DNA of 34,343 nt from Porphyromonadaceae bacterium UBA7048 (GTDB lineage: Bacteria > Bacteroidota > Bacteroidia > Bacteroidales > Muribaculaceae). The stretch covers positions 30,605-64,947 of the forward strand of contig DLAL01000086.1 in assembly GCA_002493945.1 (NCBI GenBank), in the 5' to 3' direction. Positions 32,165-34,343 of this stretch are shown here, piece by piece. Each line of letters starts with the position of its first letter. Positions within the stretch are counted from its first letter, which is position 1. Position numbers and translations under genes: made by a program. The notes below the pieces were generated by a model, which searched no databases, was not told where the DNA came from, and saw nothing but the letters and a program-made list of their open reading frames with translations.

Positions 32165-32628
32165 TACTTTACCACGGATCGAATATCTGCATAGAGCAGA
32201 TTGACCTCGCCATGTCAAAGCCGAACAAGGATTTTGGCAGAGGATTCTATTTGTCCGAAAATGAAACGCAGGCACATGAAATGGCTGTGTTCAAATCCAT
32301 GCAGCTCGGTGGCGAGCCGATTGTCTCGACATTCGAGTTTGACCATACGGTGATGGAGTGTTCGACACTCCGCATCAAGGTGTTTGAGGATTATTCGGAA
32401 GAATGGGCTGATTTTGTGTTTGCCAATCGGGAAGGTTTTGAAGCGGAGCGCTACGATATCGTGTACGGCCCGATTGCCGATGATAGGGTAGGTCTTCAGA
32501 TACGAAGGCTTAAAGATGGAAATATTGACAGAACCGAGTTTATGAACCGGCTGAAATTCATGAAGGGTGTTACTTATCAGTTTTTCTTTGGTTCGGAAGC
32601 TGCACTTAAATACCTTAAAAAGATATGA
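32161..32628 (+). CDS. DUF3990 protein, ADP-ribosyltransferase-like putative toxin
   Basis: A 155-residue protein with the DUF3990 signatures: ILYHGSN (His5), DFGRGFYLSEN (Tyr30), YDIVYGPIADDRV (98-110) and the C-terminal QFFFGSEAALKYLK (140-153). The YHG...GFYLS pairing resembles the NAD-binding H and Y motifs of the ADP-ribosyltransferase fold, to which I recall DUF3990 being assigned. The third catalytic position would fall near Gln140, where many transferases have Glu. The start overlaps the DUF3791-like gene and the stop overlaps the third gene, each as ATGA. A NAD-dependent toxin or effector is the best inference; the target is unknown. There is no signal peptide, so it should act inside the producing cell. 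Confidence 0.78.
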   Translation: MILYHGSNICIEQIDLAMSKPNKDFGRGFYLSENETQAHEMAVFKSMQLGGEPIVSTFEFDHTVMECSTLRIKVFEDYSEEWADFVFANREGFEAERYDIVYGPIADDRVGLQIRRLKDGNIDRTEFMNRLKFMKGVTYQFFFGSEAALKYLKKI

Positions 32629-32849
32629 CAGAGGCTGATATCAAATATATGACGGAGGCTATAGTTGCCGATTTGGCGGAGTTGCTTTCGGCTGACATAG
32701 GGTCGGACATCGCCGAAACTCTCGACATTATCTACAACTCCGATACCTACTCCAGACTCATGAATCCCGGAAGCGGACTCTATTTTCAGAGTTCGCTGTA
32801 CGTCTACTCATTCCTCAAGAATGAAATGACGACAGGCCGAATCGCTTGA
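32625..32849 (+). CDS. uncharacterised small protein, third gene of the DUF3990 cassette
   Basis: A 74-residue acidic protein, predicted mostly helical: MTEADIKYMTEAIVADLAELLSADIGSDIAETLDIIYNS, then DTYSRLMNPGSGLYFQSSLYVYSFLKNEM. I do not recognise the family with certainty. It has no signal peptide, HTH or transmembrane helix. Its ATG overlaps the DUF3990 stop as ATGA, the third consecutive coupling, implying that all three products are made in balanced amounts. It could be a second antitoxin or chaperone-like partner, or a scaffold (inference from position only). Confidence 0.75.
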   Translation: MTEADIKYMTEAIVADLAELLSADIGSDIAETLDIIYNSDTYSRLMNPGSGLYFQSSLYVYSFLKNEMTTGRIA

Positions 32850-32880
32850 TGGCGTCCTGTCCCACGGGCCCAATACAATA

Positions 32881-32912
32881 AAAGCCGCGACCTTGGAGGC
32901 CGCGGCTTCTTA
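32881..32912. terminator. bidirectional terminator between convergent genes
   Basis: AAGCCGCG plus CC (32883-32893) pairs with GG plus CGCGGCTT (32898-32909) with one A-C mismatch. The minus strand continues TTTTATTGTATT, favouring termination of the gene ending at 32931; the plus-strand tail CTTATAT is weaker. Confidence 0.75.
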
Positions 32913-32930
32913 TATCGGAGGGGGATGGGA

Positions 32931-34325
32931 TTACTTCACGTATACCTTGGTGGCTTTGCCGCCCTGACGACGGATGTAGAGGCCGTTTTCGGGGTTGGCT
33001 ACGCGTACGCCCTGGAGGTTGAAGTACTCGGCGGGAGCGTTGTCGGCAGCGTTAACGCCTTCTACGCCCGACTGGCCGTTGAGCTTGATAATCCAGCTGC
33101 CCGAGTTGTACTGGGGGTTTTCACCATTGTAGTTTATGAGAGCGCCCTTGATGACTACGACGTCGCCCACGGCGAGCTCGTCTTCGGCAGTGAACTTGAC
33201 GCCGTCAAGACCGTAGCCGCGGAATACTCGGAGGTCGGAAGTGCCGTCGGTGATGGTGTAGGTGGCGTTGCCGAACTGGGCGCTGATTTCCTCAATCGCC
33301 TTCACGGTACCGGTGGTGTAGGCGGTGGCGATGCTTTCGTCAGCGGTGAGAGCTGTGGCTGCGGCGAGAGCTTCGGTTACGGACACGGGCGATTCTTCGG
33401 TGCCGAGCGTCTTGTCGGGCTCTACTTCGCCGTCGTACTTGTAGCTGATGAGTTCGTTGCCCTGTGCGAATTCGGGGGTGTTGCCCTTATAGTTGATGAG
33501 CTTGCCCTTGACAACTACTTCAGCGCCTACCGACAGCTGGCTTGCGGAGGTGAACTTGGCGCCTTCGAGGTAGTAGCCGCGGAATACGGTGATGGTAGCG
33601 TCGCCGTTTGCGTCACCGATGATGTAGGTGGCGTTGCCGAAGGAGGTGCTGAGTTCTGTGATTGCGGTAATTACGCCTTTGCAGTAAGCGGTCTCGATGG
33701 AGCCGGACTCGTCGAGGGCCTGAGCTGCAGCGAGAGCTTCGGCTACGCTCACGGGAGCTTCTGCCGAGCCGAGGTCGCCGGGCTGGGGTACGTCGGGCTG
33801 GTCGCCGCCTTTGGTGGTGACAATAGTGAGTTCGGTGATGCGGTAGCTTCCGCTTACGGTCACGGAGAGTGAGTTGGTCTCGCCGGTCCAGGTTGTAGCG
33901 GATGCGGAAGTGAATTTCCATTCGCCATTGTTACATTCGCCGACAGTGGTTGTCTTGCCGTTCGAGCCCTTTGTGTCGATGGCATACATGGTCACGCCTT
34001 CGGGAGCGGTGATGGTCATGGTAGTGCCGGCGTAGAGGCGGACGGTCTTCTGCTGGTTCTTGCTCGTCGAGGTCGCGTGATAATAAGCGGGCTGTGAGCT
34101 GGCATTTTCATTGGTGGACGAGAAAGTGAAAGTGTAGTCGCCGAGTTTGAACGACTCGAGGGGCTGGTAGTGGGCGGCGGTTTTCACGGAGCCGTCGTCT
34201 TTGAGCTCTTCTTCTGCGAAAGTACCCTTGATGTCCTGAGCGTCATCGACGTTCAGAGTCACAGACTGTGCGTAGGCACCCATGGCGAGAGCGCCTGCTG
34301 CGAGAGTGGGTAAAAGTTTCTTCAT
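32931..34325 (-). CDS. secreted tandem-repeat protein with shared C-terminal tag
   Basis: A 464-residue exported protein with signal peptide 1-20 (ending MGAYAQ). Residues 21-172 form a beta-rich domain with YTFTFSSTNE and STSKNQQKTVRLYAGTTMTI. Two copies of an OB-fold-like repeat follow at about 186-296 and 308-413. Each runs from PVSV(A/T)EALAAA, through FGNATY, VFRGY.L.G.KFT and VGDVVVIKGALINY-type strands; I recall similar repeats in DUF6359-type proteins. The last 34 residues carry PAEYFNLQGVRV, NGLYIRRQGGK and KVYVK, almost identical to the protein at 3895-4749. That end is probably a secretion or surface-anchoring signal (inference). The function is unknown. The upstream region is cut by the window end. 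Confidence 0.78.
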   Translation of the reverse strand: MKKLLPTLAAGALAMGAYAQSVTLNVDDAQDIKGTFAEEELKDDGSVKTAAHYQPLESFKLGDYTFTFSSTNENASSQPAYYHATSTSKNQQKTVRLYAGTTMTITAPEGVTMYAIDTKGSNGKTTTVGECNNGEWKFTSASATTWTGETNSLSVTVSGSYRITELTIVTTKGGDQPDVPQPGDLGSAEAPVSVAEALAAAQALDESGSIETAYCKGVITAITELSTSFGNATYIIGDANGDATITVFRGYYLEGAKFTSASQLSVGAEVVVKGKLINYKGNTPEFAQGNELISYKYDGEVEPDKTLGTEESPVSVTEALAAATALTADESIATAYTTGTVKAIEEISAQFGNATYTITDGTSDLRVFRGYGLDGVKFTAEDELAVGDVVVIKGALINYNGENPQYNSGSWIIKLNGQSGVEGVNAADNAPAEYFNLQGVRVANPENGLYIRRQGGKATKVYVK

Positions 34326-34343
34326 ATAGATTTATTTAAAGTA

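Noticed and set aside
1..34343. CRISPR array, insertion sequence or prophage
   Set aside because: No regularly spaced direct repeats, transposase, integrase or phage structural genes were seen on either strand.

Overview
The window comes from a GC-rich member of the Bacteroidales, most likely a Muribaculaceae-type gut bacterium (taxonomy is inferred). Three things point there: a SusC/SusD outer-membrane glycan-uptake locus with lipoprotein partners; repeated promoters of the Bacteroidetes form TTTG-19/20 bp-TAnnTTTG; and secreted proteins ending in a shared YFNLQG...NGL(F/Y)IRRQG tag. No insertion sequence, prophage, CRISPR array or rRNA was seen.

Layout. 1-3.8 kb (+): the 3' end of a tRNA-Glu, rpsT, a complete tRNA-Glu(TTC), a HAD phosphatase overlapping ribF, and an exported S41 protease with its own promoter. 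3.9-12.2 kb (-): a Sus-like operon susC-susD-susE-susF ending in a terminator, then a separately promoted secreted protein with two starch-binding-like modules. No glycoside hydrolase or regulator of the locus is in the window. 12.6-15.7 kb (+): mazG-topB-small Cys-rich membrane protein, each overlapping the next by 4 bp. 15.7-16.5 kb (-): an A+T-richer HigBA-like toxin-antitoxin pair with a palindromic operator. 16.5-21.6 kb (-): MATE exporter, BI-1 family protein, argS and a mannose-1-phosphate guanylyltransferase. 21.7-24.7 kb (+): MazG-like pyrophosphohydrolase (apparently leaderless), deoC, a GYF_2-CD225 protein overlapping a DUF2752 protein, and a degenerate Rossmann protein. 24.7-25.06 kb: two terminators around a broken DUF4332 remnant. 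25.06-31.75 kb (-): an M16 protease, an ArgC-like protein without its catalytic cysteine, waaA and gltX. 31.9-32.85 kb (+): a three-gene cassette (DUF3791-like, DUF3990 ADP-ribosyltransferase-like, unknown small protein) under a perfect promoter. 32.9-34.3 kb (-): a secreted tandem-repeat protein with the same C-terminal tag.

Most of the window is housekeeping: translation, nucleotide sanitation, flavin cofactors, lipid A and GDP-mannose supply. Accessory modules are inserted between these genes. The items most worth a second look are the three-gene DUF3990 cassette, the ArgC pseudoenzyme between waaA and the M16 protease, the shared C-terminal tag, the enzyme-less Sus-like locus, and the toxin-antitoxin operator.
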